Source: Chamaecrista fasciculata (Eukaryota > Streptophyta > Magnoliopsida > Fabales > Fabaceae). From it: a stretch of DNA of 64,000 bases. The notes beneath the pieces were generated by a model, which was not told the origin of the DNA, searched no databases, and saw nothing but the letters and a program-made list of their open reading frames with translations. This document shows positions 28,529 to 39,896 of this stretch, piece after piece (within the stretch, counting starts at the first letter, position 1; every line of letters starts with the position of its first letter). The stretch is from positions 16,533 through 80,532 of the forward strand of contig QANZ01037314.1 of the NCBI GenBank assembly GCA_003254925.1. Reading direction: 5' to 3'. The position numbers were made by a program, and so were the translations under genes.

Positions 28529-28700
28529 GTTGGCGTCGCAGGAGCTTGAATCGAGGACCATAAAATGTTGTCGCAGAAGCAGAGACCGTTGCAGCGTCAC
28601 ATGCCGTCGCCGGCGTCCACCCAAAGCAGCAGCGTCGCCGTCGTTGTGTGAGGCAGCGCAGAAGATGATTTCGAGAAGAAGAGGCAATAAGGAATCGCAG
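28529..28700 (-). other. Probable 5' UTR exon of the MAC5 gene
   Basis: The minus strand is GC-rich and ends GACGCCAAC|GTGAGT, a strong donor at 28528. An acceptor TTCAG lies a few bases before the ATG at 28085. This predicts a leader exon plus a roughly 0.4 kb 5' UTR intron, a common plant arrangement. Copies C and D keep the donor. No transcript evidence. Confidence 0.45.
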
Positions 28701-29009
28701 AATGCAGATGCCCTAATATTTTGAGGACCAAATTAAAGTCGCAAACACATCGATCAAGGAATTTTTTCTTTAAAAGAAAAAAGAGAAAAGTATCCTTCTT
28801 GCTCTCCGAACTTTATATCAACATTCAATTTCGTCCCTAATATTTTTGTTGCTATCAATTTTATTCTCAATATTTTACATTTTAGTCAATTCATCATTTG
28901 CTCTTACTTTAACTAAATATTAACCATAGATTCTACGTCTAAGGATATGTATTATGTATAACACCTTATTGACAGAAAATTTGAAAATGGTGCAAAATTC
29001 CGAGGGTAA

Positions 29010-29279
29010 TTCATATTTTTTATTTTTAAATTTTTTCATGTAAAAGAATTCTTGAGTCTTAAAGTCTCCAAATTTTACATCAAATTTCAATTTCATCTCC
29101 AACATTTTTTTGCTATCAATTTTGTTACATTTTGATCAATTCATCATTTGCTTTTACTTTAGACAAAATTGATAGCAAAAAAATGTTGGAGATGAAATTG
29201 AAATTTGATGTAAAATTTGTAGACTTTAAGACTTAAGAGTGCTTTTACGTGAAAAAATTTAAAAATAAAAAATATGAAT
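29010..29279. repeat. Long near-perfect hairpin
   Basis: Arms 29010-29125 and 29163-29279 are about 115 bp each and near-perfect complements (core CATCTCCAACATTTTTTTGC / GCAAAAAAATGTTGGAGATG), with a loop of about 37 bp. It lies about 0.9 kb upstream of the MAC5 ATG, inside segmental copy A, with an equivalent at 42219-42489 in copy C. Confidence 0.85.
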
Positions 29280-29297
29280 GAGCTTCTGAATTTTACA

Positions 29298-29636
29298 CTA
29301 TCGTTAACCTTTTTGTCCTTAAATTGTAGGATAATACGAATAAGTCCCTGAATTTTACACCGCTGTCAACCTTTTGATCCTTGAGTTGGTTCATATTTTC
29401 CAAGGGACTAAAAGATTGACAGTGGTATAAAATTCAAGGACTGATTCGTATTTTCCTACAATTCAGGGACCAAAAAGTTGACGGTGGTGTGAAATTCAGG
29501 GTCTGTTTCATATTTTCCTACAATTCAAGGACCAATAGGTTGACTATGATGTAAGATACAGGGGCTAATTCGTATTTTCTTACAATTTAAGAACTAAATC
29601 GTTGACTCAGTAACAATTCAGAGATCAAAAAGTAGG
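29298..29636. repeat. Fold-back with repeated GTTGAC/GTCAAC units
   Basis: Left units of type TGTCAACCTTTTGATCC are answered on the right by GGACCAAAAAGTTGACGG and GGACCAATAGGTTGAC. The pattern is a MITE with arms of short tandem units, next to the hairpin at 29010. The same arrangement is in copy C. Confidence 0.6.
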
Positions 29637-29670
29637 TTTTCTCAATGTCTAATTAATTAGTCATCTATGA

Positions 29671-30002
29671 AGCATGGACACTGATACGGACACGGGACAC
29701 GGGACACGACATGAACACAGACACAACGACACGTCAAATTCTTAAACTTACATGACATGACACGACGTATATTTATGTATATAAATAATTAAAAATTTAT
29801 AAATTTTGGTAAAAATTTAAAAATTATAATATCTATTCATAATATATGTCATATGTGTTATTATTTTATATTGTTTACCATGTTAATGTAAAAATTAATT
29901 GATTTTATATTCTGAAACTTATCAATATGTGTTATTTGAGTGTCGGACACAAACATATGTCTAACACAGCGACACAACCTCAGAATAAAGTGTCCATGCT
30001 TC
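29671..30002. repeat. MITE with GAAGCATGGACACT termini
   Basis: Begins GAAGCATGGACACTGATACG and ends AAAGTGTCCATGCTTC, a clear 12-14 bp terminal inverted repeat, with clusters of ACACG words near both ends and an AT-rich centre. Copy C has the same element at about 42877-43206. Confidence 0.65.
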
Positions 30003-30215
30003 TACTCATTGATACGAATTTTGTGCGGGAGAGATCTCATTCCTGGATAAGTTTTGTTTTCTTTCCTAACATTCTGTGAATGATATTAATGTAAGTCTGT
30101 TTTGGCCTTTTCCCGTAGATGAATATTATTTGAATATTTTCTACTTAAGTTCTGAAGAAAATTACCATTCGTAGGAGAGGAAAACTTGGAACTAGAAAAA
30201 TGGGAAACTTTAGAG

Positions 30216-30662
30216 ACTGATGTTTGCTCTAACAAAAAAGTCCCTCCGTCCAAAATTTAACGAAAATTTGAGCTAAAATACTATTTAAGACTATAACTAT
30301 TACTTTTCTATAAATTTTTGGGAGAGACTTTTGTTATTGAAAAAATTTCTGATTTGACAGAATTCGAAAGATCTTTTTACAATTATATTCAATTATTTTT
30401 TCAAAAGTCAGAGGCAAAGTCCTCGAAATTTTTTGTTTTTGCATTAAAATCCCTCTCTCATTGAAACAAGAGTCAAATGCATAGAAAATTAAGAGTTCAG
30501 ATCTTAAAATGATAATTTATCCCAAATTTTTGTTAAATTTTGGACGAGTGGTCCTTTTCTGCTAACAGAGCAAACCTCAGTCTTTAAATTGCAACTTTTT
30601 AAACCACGAAAACGCGATCTCGAAATGCCCCAAATCACATGGACCTTTATGTGTAATTTACC
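30216..30662. repeat. Fold-back MITE with one arm shortened
   Basis: Contains TTTGCTCTAACAAAAAAGTC and, inverted, GCTAACAGAGCAAACCTCAG, then a right end ATGGACCTTTATGTGTAATTTACC. The matching left end is missing here but present in copy C (43433-43960), so copy A has lost about 90 bp. Confidence 0.6.
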
Positions 30663-31262
30663 TTAAATTTTATATTGAAGCCATTTGTAGACGCTTGCTT
30701 AACTTGCTAACTACAAAACACCCCGTAAATGATCACCATTTTAAACTTTAAATTCTACTGCGTACTAGTTCTCACATAAAGAAAGCTCCATGGGAAATAG
30801 ATTTTCATATTTCAACCTGTGATGAAACCTCCAATAATTCAGGGAAGTAGCTAGAGTTGAAAAAGAAATAAATCAGACTATGAACTCATATTAAGGTTCA
30901 AGATCTAGTATTAAAAAAATGTGAGGTTAATTAACAATATCTCAATTAAGTCACTATATGCCAAATCAAGAGATGTGAAGCAATGTATACAATAAACCAA
31001 ATACACGAGCAAAAGTACCNAAAAAAAAACTCAAAATATATAGGTTTTTAAACTAAGCAACGGTCAGGAACAAAATAGCAAAATAACAAAACTGGGTGAT
31101 TGTCAAGTCAAGATATATAATATAGCTAACATACATGTGTAACCCTAGTGTTTACACTTGATATAGAAAATACATGAGACATGGAATATACATATATTGC
31201 CAAAGGATCATGGTTGCCCTTACTGTTGTTTAACACTTTAATGCACTAATTAAGCTTACAAA

Positions 31263-31385
31263 CTATGACCAAACTTGAGGACAAACATGACAGCTAGCCA
31301 CACCACCTTCTTCCTGTTCTACGCCTTGGCCGATGCAATCGCCGGCACCATCACCGGCACCGGTGAAGATAAGCCGGTGATTCAT
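31263..31385 (-). CDS. Possible 40-residue ORF with an upstream TATA box
   Basis: On the minus strand TTATAAAT (31515-31522) lies about 135 bp upstream of an ATG at 31385, with a CT-rich leader between. The ORF is 40 codons, gly/asp-rich (MNHRLIFTGAGDGAGDC), ending TAG. The base composition is far more GC-rich than the flanks, hinting at a transcribed gene. No family is recognised and there is no signal peptide. It could equally be a non-coding transcript or a captured fragment. Confidence 0.25.
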   Translation of the reverse strand: MNHRLIFTGAGDGAGDCIGQGVEQEEGGVASCHVCPQVWS

Positions 31386-31514
31386 TGAGAAGTGGTGCTA
31401 GAATTAATGAGAGAGCAAATTGAGAGTAGTTGATAACAAGAAAGAAGATAAAGTATATGTGAGAAAGAGGCCTTATTAGTGCTCAAGTAAGTGACGAAGA
31501 GGGAGACACATAGG

Positions 31515-31522
31515 ATTTATAA
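31515..31522 (-). promoter_or_regulatory. Candidate TATA box
   Basis: TTATAAAT on the minus strand, followed about 30 bp downstream by CTCTTCGTCACTTAC, a plausible transcription start for the small ORF at 31263-31385. Weak evidence. Confidence 0.3.
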
Positions 31523-31804
31523 GTGATTTTTGCAGGTGAAGGGAAAGTGGAAGAAAGAATGTTCTTTGGTATATACCATAATACCATATCATGATGCACA
31601 CTACTGTTTGTTTTTTCTTTTTTTGGGACAACACACTACTGTTTGTTAATTATTGCATTTTAATAACATTTTAAAGTAAAATTAGGGTGACATTTACATT
31701 TATGGAATCTAACTAGATCTGCTAAAGTGCGGATATATTAAAATGAGTGAAGTTTGACTTTCATAAAAGATGTATCTTTTCTTTCTCTCTCTACGAGTCA
31801 CTCT

Positions 31805-32208
31805 TTAATTTTTGCTTGGTACGCTCAAACTATGTAATAGTTATTTTTAGTTGTACCTTGAATTTTTTTTTGGTGAATTGTACCCCTAAAGTATGGGGTC
31901 AATTTCATATATACCCCCAAATTTTTTTTAATCAATTATATCCTTAATGTTTCAGATTTGAGTCAATTATATCCCAAAATGCAATCCAATTTGGGGGTAC
32001 AATTGAGAGAAAAAAAAATAAAATAATGGAGGTACAATTGATACAAAAAAATAAAAGATTTGAGGTGTAATTGACTCAAAAAAGCTTTGGGGACATAACT
32101 AAAACTGACCCATACTTTGGGGGCACAATTGACAAAAGAAAAACTTTGGAAATACAAGTTACAACTGAAAATGACTGCATACTTCAGAGGTACCAAAAAT
32201 ACTTTTAC
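31805..32208. mobile_element. Fold-back MITE, GGCAAAAGTA family (degenerate ends)
   Basis: The right end reads GTACCAAAAATACTTTTACC. Arms consist of TTGTACCCCTAAAGTATGGG-like units and their complements. Same family as 16002-16370 and 33839-34169. Left end approximate. Confidence 0.65.
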
Positions 32209-33061
32209 CTATTTTTTTTATTCTCGTTTTCTCACACTTTACTCACTTTATAAGATCTACTAAATAGTGAAGGTTAAAGTTCAAATATATCATCTATGTT
32301 GATTTTGATTATTTTTCAGCTAATATGGCTTTAAATTTTATTTTAAATAATAAAGGTAGATTTTTGTACAATAAAAAAGGGTAAATTTTTCTTTAAATGT
32401 ATGGGAATTCGAATACACTAAAATGAAATTATTAACCTTAAGTTTTCATCACTTTTTTTTGGCCTGATAAGTTTTCAAAAATTGATAAACTCAAATTTGA
32501 CAACCTATTGAGATTAGTGTTTAAAATTAGAGTTAGTCTATAATTTAACATGTTACATCTTTACAATTAGAAATGTGATTATATACACAATTTTTAATTA
32601 GTTAAAGAATTTATCTTTTTTTATTATTTTTAGCATTAAATTACTTAAAAAAAAAAATAAAGATTATACTAGCTCGTAATTATATTTATACCTCAAATTG
32701 CTTTTTAAAATTTTCTCTGAAATTAATATCCACGGTATCTCAAATAAAATTGCCTTCAATAAAAAATACATAAAAAAAATAAAATAAAATCATTGGATAA
32801 TGTCGTTACTGGGTAAAACCAAAAAAATTGATGGATCTTTCTATTTTTGGAAATTTGAGCGTCAATAAAATTAAAATCAGCCACAAGTGGGAGATATCAT
32901 ATAAAAAATGCCAGCCCCCATGATTTTGAGCAGTGTAGAAGTATTTATAATGCGTCAGCTAAGGCAGTGGAAAGCTACTACGTAGCCACAACACTGACAA
33001 TGAATACTCTCAATTATAACTTTATAAGTAATTGAAGTTGGTGTTTTCATATATTTTTTTT

Positions 33062-33472
33062 GTTAAAGTGTAAATTTGATCCCATATTTTTTTGCCCAGT
33101 TTTCAATTTGGTCCTATATTTTTGTTGCATATTTGGTCTCATCTTTGGGTTAGTCCCCAATTTCGTCTCATATCTCTTTTTATTATAAATTTGATCTCAT
33201 ATTTTTAGGTCAATTGTATAATTGGTTCTATATCTTTGGGTCAAGTGTAGAAGTGTTCTCGTATCTTTGTAAAAGGATAAACTAACCATTGATCTTCTTG
33301 CAAAGATATAAGACCAATTTCTGCAACTTAACCAAAAAATATAAGATAAAAAATTATATAAAACCAAATTGGGACCTTTAACAAAAATATAAGACCAAAA
33401 GTACAACAAAAAAAATGCAGAACCAAATTGGTAACTCAGCAAAAGATATAAGACCAAATTCGCACTTTAACC
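33062..33472. repeat. Fold-back MITE, GTTAAAGTG type
   Basis: Left GTTAAAGTGTAAATTTGATC, right ending AATTCGCACTTTAACC. Internal units contain ATATAAGACCAAATT. It is related to 14778-15077. Confidence 0.65.
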
Positions 33473-33838
33473 AAAATGTTATAAGTGACCGTTCTATTTT
33501 ATAGCTTTTACTTAAATTAAATATATGAGCATTGTACAGTTATTATTATTATTATTTGGTACAGGTACAGTTCTTTAAAGTAGATGAAGAGTCTCTTCTA
33601 CATCTTGCCACATGATACTGCACCAGTCAGCTAGTTTCATACTAATTAGTTAATTTGAAACCAGAGAATTAAAATAAATGTAGAGAATAAACAAAAGGGG
33701 TAAACATGATTGAAAAGTAACGTTATTGACACTTTGACCTTTGAGAAAGTGAGCTCTTCCTCAACCTTAAAATTTCAGACATTTATCTCAAGCAGGTTTT
33801 TATTTTCATACATAAAAATCTCAAGAGATGATTCAATA

Positions 33839-34169
33839 GGCAAAAGTACTATCGGTACCCTCAAAGTATGCATTCCTTTTCAGTTGTACCTCCAAAATTT
33901 TTTTGAGTCAATTGTACCCCAAATGTTTTACATTTGGGTCAATTATACCCTTAAATACCCCCCAATTTCGGAATACAATTCACACAAAAAAAGATTGGAG
34001 GTACAATTGAACAAATAAAAATATTTAAAGTATAATTGACTCAAAAAAAAAACTTTGAGAATATAATTGAAACTGATACCATACTTTGAGAGTACAATTG
34101 ACTAAAAAAAACTTTGAGGGTACAACTGAAAATGACCATATACTTTGGGGTACCAAGAATACTTTTGCC
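33839..34169. mobile_element. Mutator-like fold-back MITE, GGCAAAAGTA family
   Basis: Terminal repeats GGCAAAAGTACTATCGGTAC / GGTACCAAGAATACTTTTGCC (20 of the 21 bases given for the left end). The 9 bp flanks GATTCAATA and GATACAAGA agree at 7 of 9 positions, a worn target duplication. Same family as 16002-16370. Confidence 0.7.
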
Positions 34170-36284
34170 GATACAAGAATAGGAAACTTCAACCTCTTCT
34201 ATAAGAATTGGAGTCACTTTGCCTGACCTCGCCTTCCTCAATTTTCTGTGTCACCTCTTTGTTTTATGCCAATTCTATGCTGAACAACCACAGGAAGAGA
34301 GCAGCTATCATGTTCGATATGCAAGGTTTGCAAGACGCAAAAGGCTTAATATGAAAGCCACGAAAACGGTTAAATCTACTATGGAAATCAATGTGCTTAA
34401 ACTTGCACATAATTACAGAAGAAAATGTTCTTTTTGCTAGTCATATATTAAGTGAAATATTGAAATAGCAAAGGCATATAGAAGTGTACAAGTAAGCAAT
34501 AAAATTGATCAAATTATACTAGACAGCTCATTGTACGTTGCTTTAGAGGCTTGGAAAAATGGATATAGACCATACACTATGACTGATATAAGGATCATCA
34601 AAGAATTCGTTTCTTTTTAAGCATTCTAAGCATAACTAAAACGGAAAAAAGAAACACAAGAAAAAGTGTAAACATAATCAGCTTCTAGAAACAATCAATT
34701 TAGGGGATAGAATCATCAGAGGAAGTTTTGAGACTACAGGAGGAACATAACGTTGCAAAGGACAGCCCTGAACCAGAAAATATATTGAATAAACCGTGTA
34801 GGTAAAAAATGAATGAGTGACATATATTAACTATTATTATACTCAAGCAGTTCAATCTTTAATCTGCAACTATATATTAGAAGGAAGATATAACAGAAAT
34901 AGGAAAACGTCCATGGCTGAAATTACAGCTTTTTATTTCCAAATCTGTCTAGGATGTGTTACAAACCAAGCATAGCACCCATAATAGGGGGCAAAATGTT
35001 TCATTTGGGTAAGCATCATTTAGTTTCAATCCTGTAACAAATTGAACACCATTTAGTCAGGCTGTTGATGTTTGAAGAAGTATGAAATGCAACAATGTGG
35101 AAAATGACAACAGTGACAACGCAAGTTCTTCGGGTGAGTTACTTTTTTTTGGCTTTCACTATTTTCTTATGCATCAAGAAAATCAAGTGCATGATGAAGC
35201 CAAAAATGAATATAACAAAATCCAAAATTTAGAAAAAGATCCATAATAAAGTTCCTTTTGCGAGTCTGCGAATCCCATGCCTACGAATAGCTGTTTTTGC
35301 GAGGTCTCTTTATATTTGGAAGGGAATCATCTGTACATTTACTATGACCAATGAGAAAGATCAGCACCAAGGTCAACAATATAAGTAAAATTAGTAGCCA
35401 AAAAGCACTAGTACAATTTATAAATTAATCTACTCAACAATCAGAGCCAAAAGCAAGCACCAGGGACATTGAGCAATAAATGATCCATGACTTCTTGACT
35501 AGTCCAAGGATAGAGCCTAGATTAGAAGCCTCATGTTATAAGCCCAGTTCATTCATTTTTATACAAACATTAAGGGATTGAGAAACTACTACAGTTGAAG
35601 TAATTTAAAGATTTTAATTAAGAAGACTTCATGACAGCAGTGGCACCCAATTTAAGAAAAGAAGAAAGGAAATAATAGAATCACGAAAGATACAGACCCA
35701 ACAACTAACACCAGCCGGGTCAAGCAGTGATTTTTGCTGCTCCTGCCTGAATATTAGTTGATTTCCATTTTCCACTTCATTTAAGCAAGCGTTCAACCTT
35801 TCTCCCATTTTCAGAAAATAGAAATCACAGTAACAACTATATAATCTTTAGATTATATATTAGTGCACAAGTTCAATATTGTCAATGACCACTTCAATTC
35901 AAAAAAGTTGATAAGTGAAGGCCCATGAACAGTTTTATTAATATCTCAAGAACAATTCCTCACGTGAATGCTCTTTGATCTTCAAGAATGGACAAGTCAC
36001 GAACCCACCATACCTAGTGATAAAATTTAATTTGATAAAGACAATGATTACAACAAGAGCCGCAGTGAAGAATCACTGCAACCAAAATACTTAAGCTATT
36101 AAGTAAGGCTCGTGAATGATTTAATTGATATATCCAAAGCAAATAATGGTCAATAATCACGACTTAACAATTATCAACATAAGCAGTGATCAAAAACATA
36201 CCCATTCAGCTAGCAGTCATTGCGCAAATGCATGTGTTACATCAAGTAATATTTGCTCTCATTATTATGAGAACCAAAAAGCAA
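34170..36284. other. Intergenic stretch, no gene recognised
   Basis: AT-rich DNA downstream of the PPR gene. Short ORFs only (for example 34219-34440), with no recognisable domain or splice-consistent series. The rightmost part must hold the PPR 3' UTR; its limit is not visible. Confidence 0.5.
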
Positions 36285-38858
36285 TCAATTAGTATCTTTT
36301 TGACCTTTGCTCATGATTTGTGGGTGCATTGGAAGGTATGGTTGAGGAACGTAACCCTCTTTTCTCAGTTCAAGAAGTATACTCCTTAGAATCAAATAAA
36401 TCTCAACAGATTGCGCGTGACTTCCATCTGCTGCACAAAACACATGGGTGGTGTTGTTTACATCAATCCAGCTGTATCCAGGTATCTTTTGAACTCCTTT
36501 TTCCTTCATCAAACTCCGGATCTTAAGAACACTTTTCCATTCCCCAGCATCAGCATGTATATTTGAGAGCAAAACATAGTATCCTGAATTTTCTGGGTCT
36601 AATTCAACAAGGTGTCTTGAAGCAAGTTTCGCAAGCTCAACATTGCCATGGACTCGACAAGCTCCAAGCAGAGTTCCCCAAACACCTGCATCTGGAGTGA
36701 ATGGCATGCTCTTTATAGTATCAAATGCCTCATTCAGGCGACCTGCACGACCATATAAATCTACCATGCATGAAAAATGTTCTGTTTTGGCAGAAATCCC
36801 AAATTCCTCAGTCATGCGGCGGAAGTAGTGTACACCTTCATCAACTAGGCCTGCATGGCCACAAGCAGATATTATTATAAGAAAAGTAACATGGTCTGGG
36901 TTAATTCCAATTTTTATCATCTTGTTGAATAGATCAAGGCATTCTCTAGGGTAACCATGGTTACCATATGCGGTGATGATGCTATTCCATGAAACTTCAT
37001 TCTTTTGATCCATCAAGTCAAACACACTCTGAGCCATGGCTAATTTTCCACATTTAGAATACATGTCTATTAGTGCACTCCCAACAAAAATGTCAGCATC
37101 AAATGAGGTTCTAATTATGAAACCATGTATTGCTTTCCCACTATAGAGTGCTGGTAAATTTGCACAAGAAGAAATTGAAGCTGATAGGCTCACAGAATCA
37201 TACTTGGTTCCACTCATTCCCATTTGATGAAAAAGTTCAATGGCCATTTCTGGTTTCCCATTTTGTGAGAAGCTTGCAATCATTGAGTTCCAACATACAC
37301 CATCTCTTTCAGGCATTCTTCTGAAAAATTGAAAAGCAAGGTCCAATCTTCCACATTTTGCATACATATCTGTGATAGCAGATCCTATATGAACCATATT
37401 ATCAAGCCCTTTCCTCAGAATGTTACCATGCAATTCTTTCCCTAGTTTCAGTGCAGCCAAATCTGTGCAAGCTGGAAAAACACTAGCTATTGTCAAGCTA
37501 TTAGGTGTCATTTTCTCATGAATTAACCACCTAAACATGTTTAGAGCATCAATATTCAGCTCATTAAGTGCATAACCTGATATCATAGCAGTGCACACTG
37601 CAACATCAACATCAGTACTCTGGTGGAAAATCTTCTGTGCCACCTCTACGGCTCCACCCTTGAAGTATATATCAATAAGGGCACTCTTCAGATAGACATC
37701 AAGGGGCATGCTGTGTCGCAATATATAACCATGAATTTCCTTACCTTGTTTGAGACTCCCACATTCAATGACAGAAGGAAGGAAACTAGCCAAAGTGATT
37801 GAGTCTGGTTTGACACCAGTAGAGATCATTGTATTAAATAAAAGTGAAGCCTCATATGTAAATCCATTTTGTACATATCCAGAAATCAACCCATTCCATG
37901 TCACTGTATCAGTCTGCGGCATCATATTAAATAACTTACGTGCATCAAAAACATCTCCACATTTTGAATACATAGCAAGCAGTGTGTTAGCTACCTTGGA
38001 ATCAAACTCATACCCATTAGCAATAACAAGACTATGAAGCTGAATACCTAAGTAAAGTATCCCTTTCGTGGCACATACAGACAACATACAACTATATGTG
38101 ACTGAATTGGGTTTATTGTCACATTTTCTCATTTCCTGAAAAGTTCTTATGACATTGTTAGAATCTCCAATTTTTGCATAAGCATTGAGCATGACATTCC
38201 ACAAAACACCGTCTCTCTGAGGCATTTTATCAAATAAGCATCTTGCATCATGAATGTATCCATTTTCTGCATACAACTTGATCAACGAACTACCAACAAA
38301 CAAATCCATATGATAGCCTAGTGACTGAATTGTATTGTGAATCATCTTGCACAATTGAACATTATTTAGACCACCACAAGCTTTAATTACATAAGGAAAT
38401 GTATATTGGTCAGGAGAAATTTTACAACCCAACATCTTAAAGTAAAACAATAAGGCAAAATCAAACCAGCCCTTCATTGTAAGACCTCTTATCATCCAAT
38501 TCCAAGGGAGAGAATAGCACAGTTGAAGCCTGTAAAACAAGTTTCTAGCATCATTGATGCTACCGCTAAGAGCATACATTCCCAAAACCTTTCCATTTAG
38601 ACTATTACTAGTTATTCCACAGACAATGACCTGAGCATGAATTTGCCTACCTTGTCGAAGTACGGAAACATCAGAAGAAGCACGTAATACTAACGTCAAT
38701 TGGCTGGCCAGAGCCTCCTCAGAATTTGAATATGATGAGATAGCTTGTTTAATTATGACATTGCCACTGGTACGTAGTATGTCTGGAATAGAATTTCGAA
38801 TCGGAACTGCTACTTTTGAGAAACTTCTGCATACAAACCATAAATTTTGCTTATACAT
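36285..38858 (-). CDS. PLS-class PPR protein with E/E+ end, At4g21300-like
   Basis: Intronless gene, ATG 38858 (MYKQNLWFVCRSFSKV) to TGA 36285-36287, 857 residues. An N-terminal organelle-targeting region is followed by a long series of PPR units in the PLS pattern, seen as repeated phrases: GSSLIKLYAENGYIHDARCL, NTLLAMYSKCGDVFDARKLF, WNGLISGYVQNGFTYEASLL, SALIDMYSKCGKLAMAQSVF. It ends with an E region (PDAGVWGTLLGACRVHGNVE) and E+ (PGYSWIDVNNTTHVFCAADG), stopping shortly after YVPQPYLPMHPQ with no DYW deaminase domain. Such proteins bind specific organelle RNAs, often for C-to-U editing with a partner deaminase. Length and C-terminus fit Arabidopsis At4g21300 (857 residues as I remember it). 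An upstream in-frame TTG is not used as the start. Confidence 0.95.
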   Translation of the reverse strand: MYKQNLWFVCRSFSKVAVPIRNSIPDILRTSGNVIIKQAISSYSNSEEALASQLTLVLRASSDVSVLRQGRQIHAQVIVCGITSNSLNGKVLGMYALSGSINDARNLFYRLQLCYSLPWNWMIRGLTMKGWFDFALLFYFKMLGCKISPDQYTFPYVIKACGGLNNVQLCKMIHNTIQSLGYHMDLFVGSSLIKLYAENGYIHDARCLFDKMPQRDGVLWNVMLNAYAKIGDSNNVIRTFQEMRKCDNKPNSVTYSCMLSVCATKGILYLGIQLHSLVIANGYEFDSKVANTLLAMYSKCGDVFDARKLFNMMPQTDTVTWNGLISGYVQNGFTYEASLLFNTMISTGVKPDSITLASFLPSVIECGSLKQGKEIHGYILRHSMPLDVYLKSALIDIYFKGGAVEVAQKIFHQSTDVDVAVCTAMISGYALNELNIDALNMFRWLIHEKMTPNSLTIASVFPACTDLAALKLGKELHGNILRKGLDNMVHIGSAITDMYAKCGRLDLAFQFFRRMPERDGVCWNSMIASFSQNGKPEMAIELFHQMGMSGTKYDSVSLSASISSCANLPALYSGKAIHGFIIRTSFDADIFVGSALIDMYSKCGKLAMAQSVFDLMDQKNEVSWNSIITAYGNHGYPRECLDLFNKMIKIGINPDHVTFLIIISACGHAGLVDEGVHYFRRMTEEFGISAKTEHFSCMVDLYGRAGRLNEAFDTIKSMPFTPDAGVWGTLLGACRVHGNVELAKLASRHLVELDPENSGYYVLLSNIHADAGEWKSVLKIRSLMKEKGVQKIPGYSWIDVNNTTHVFCAADGSHAQSVEIYLILRSILLELRKEGYVPQPYLPMHPQIMSKGQKDTN

Positions 38859-39896
38859 TTTCCTCCGGTATTGAGAATCCAACCGTTATACATACTCAAA
38901 GCTTAAATCAAGCAGCATAAAGCCATGAAAATTTCTTCCTCAATCCAAAATCAACAGCAAACACCAGTGACGATTGAAGCATCAACATTGTACGAGTATC
39001 TGAAACCGATATACATACAATATGTATCATATAAGTATTTTTTATTTTGTATTTAATATATAAAGCTTATATAAGCCAGATGAAGATTGGGTTCACCAAC
39101 TCACCCTGCAAGCTACAGTAGTCTCCCTTTTATTTGAAGAGAAACGAGGGAGAAAAAATAAAATCAAACAGAACAATAGTGATGATTTTTATGTGAAAAG
39201 AAGCAAAAACTTAGAATTTAGATAGGGAGAATTTGACACCCCTCAGAAAAAAGAAAATAATAGTTAGATAGTGAGAGGAACAATGAAGATCAGAGCTATT
39301 TGGACTTGCAAGAGAAGTTATAATCTCTTCCTTCTTTCTCAAAAGAAGCTTCTTCCCTTTCTTCTTGGTCGTCTTCGGGGCTTTCGTCAAATAAACCATG
39401 AATTGGTGAAAAGATTTCTCTATTATGTATGCGGGACTTTAAAAAAGTGATGAAGTGAATAATTTTTTTCTTTTTAAAATATATTGATTCATTTCATATT
39501 TTTTAATTTTTTAAAACAAAATTAACTTGAACTTTCTTTCTTCCTTGTTTACAATATTGAGATATACTAACCCTTAAATTGGGGACAAAAAGAAATAGTG
39601 TTTCAATACCATTTCTTTTGTCATAGAAGAGAATAAGACTAGAAAGATATTACTGACTAAAAAGAAGGGACAAAATTAAGGACACGCTATTGAATAGATT
39701 GAGCCATTCAGCAAAATAGCCTTCCTTTCCTTCTTTACTGAAATCACCTTATGGGGTTGACATGATTTCTACTATTGCATTTATACAAAGAGCAGAATGC
39801 TTGCAAAGACATCAAGAACAAGATGAATATGACAACCAGAAATGTAAGAGATTGCCATGAAGCAAACACATAAATCTTCACGAATCTCCAAACTTT
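38859..39896. other. Upstream region of the PPR gene, no other gene seen
   Basis: Contains the PPR promoter and 5' UTR, not delimited. A 62-codon ORF at 39211-39399 (minus) is lysine-rich but matches nothing I know and is probably chance. Confidence 0.5.

Larger units (their letters stand above)
27718..30763. repeat. Segmental repeat, copy A (MAC5 5' region)
   Basis: The block runs from inside MAC5 intron 1 (CACTCCTCATCCACACCCCA) through exon 1 and about 2.7 kb upstream, ending at GTACTAGTTCTCACA. It recurs as B (39897-40383), C (40537-44075) and in part D (45226-45632). A is attached to the complete gene. At 28748-28756 it has an undisturbed CATCGATCA where copy C carries a MITE. Confidence 0.9.

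Noticed and set aside
29010..29279. MicroRNA precursor
   Set aside because: Arms are too long and too perfectly paired for a typical miRNA and the sequence is repetitive; an siRNA-generating inverted repeat is more likely.
34219..34440. 73-codon ORF as a small gene
   Set aside because: No recognisable domain, no promoter-like or splice context; length is within chance expectation.
36320..38037. Several + strand ORFs across the PPR gene
   Set aside because: All are shadows of the long intronless PPR frame on the minus strand.
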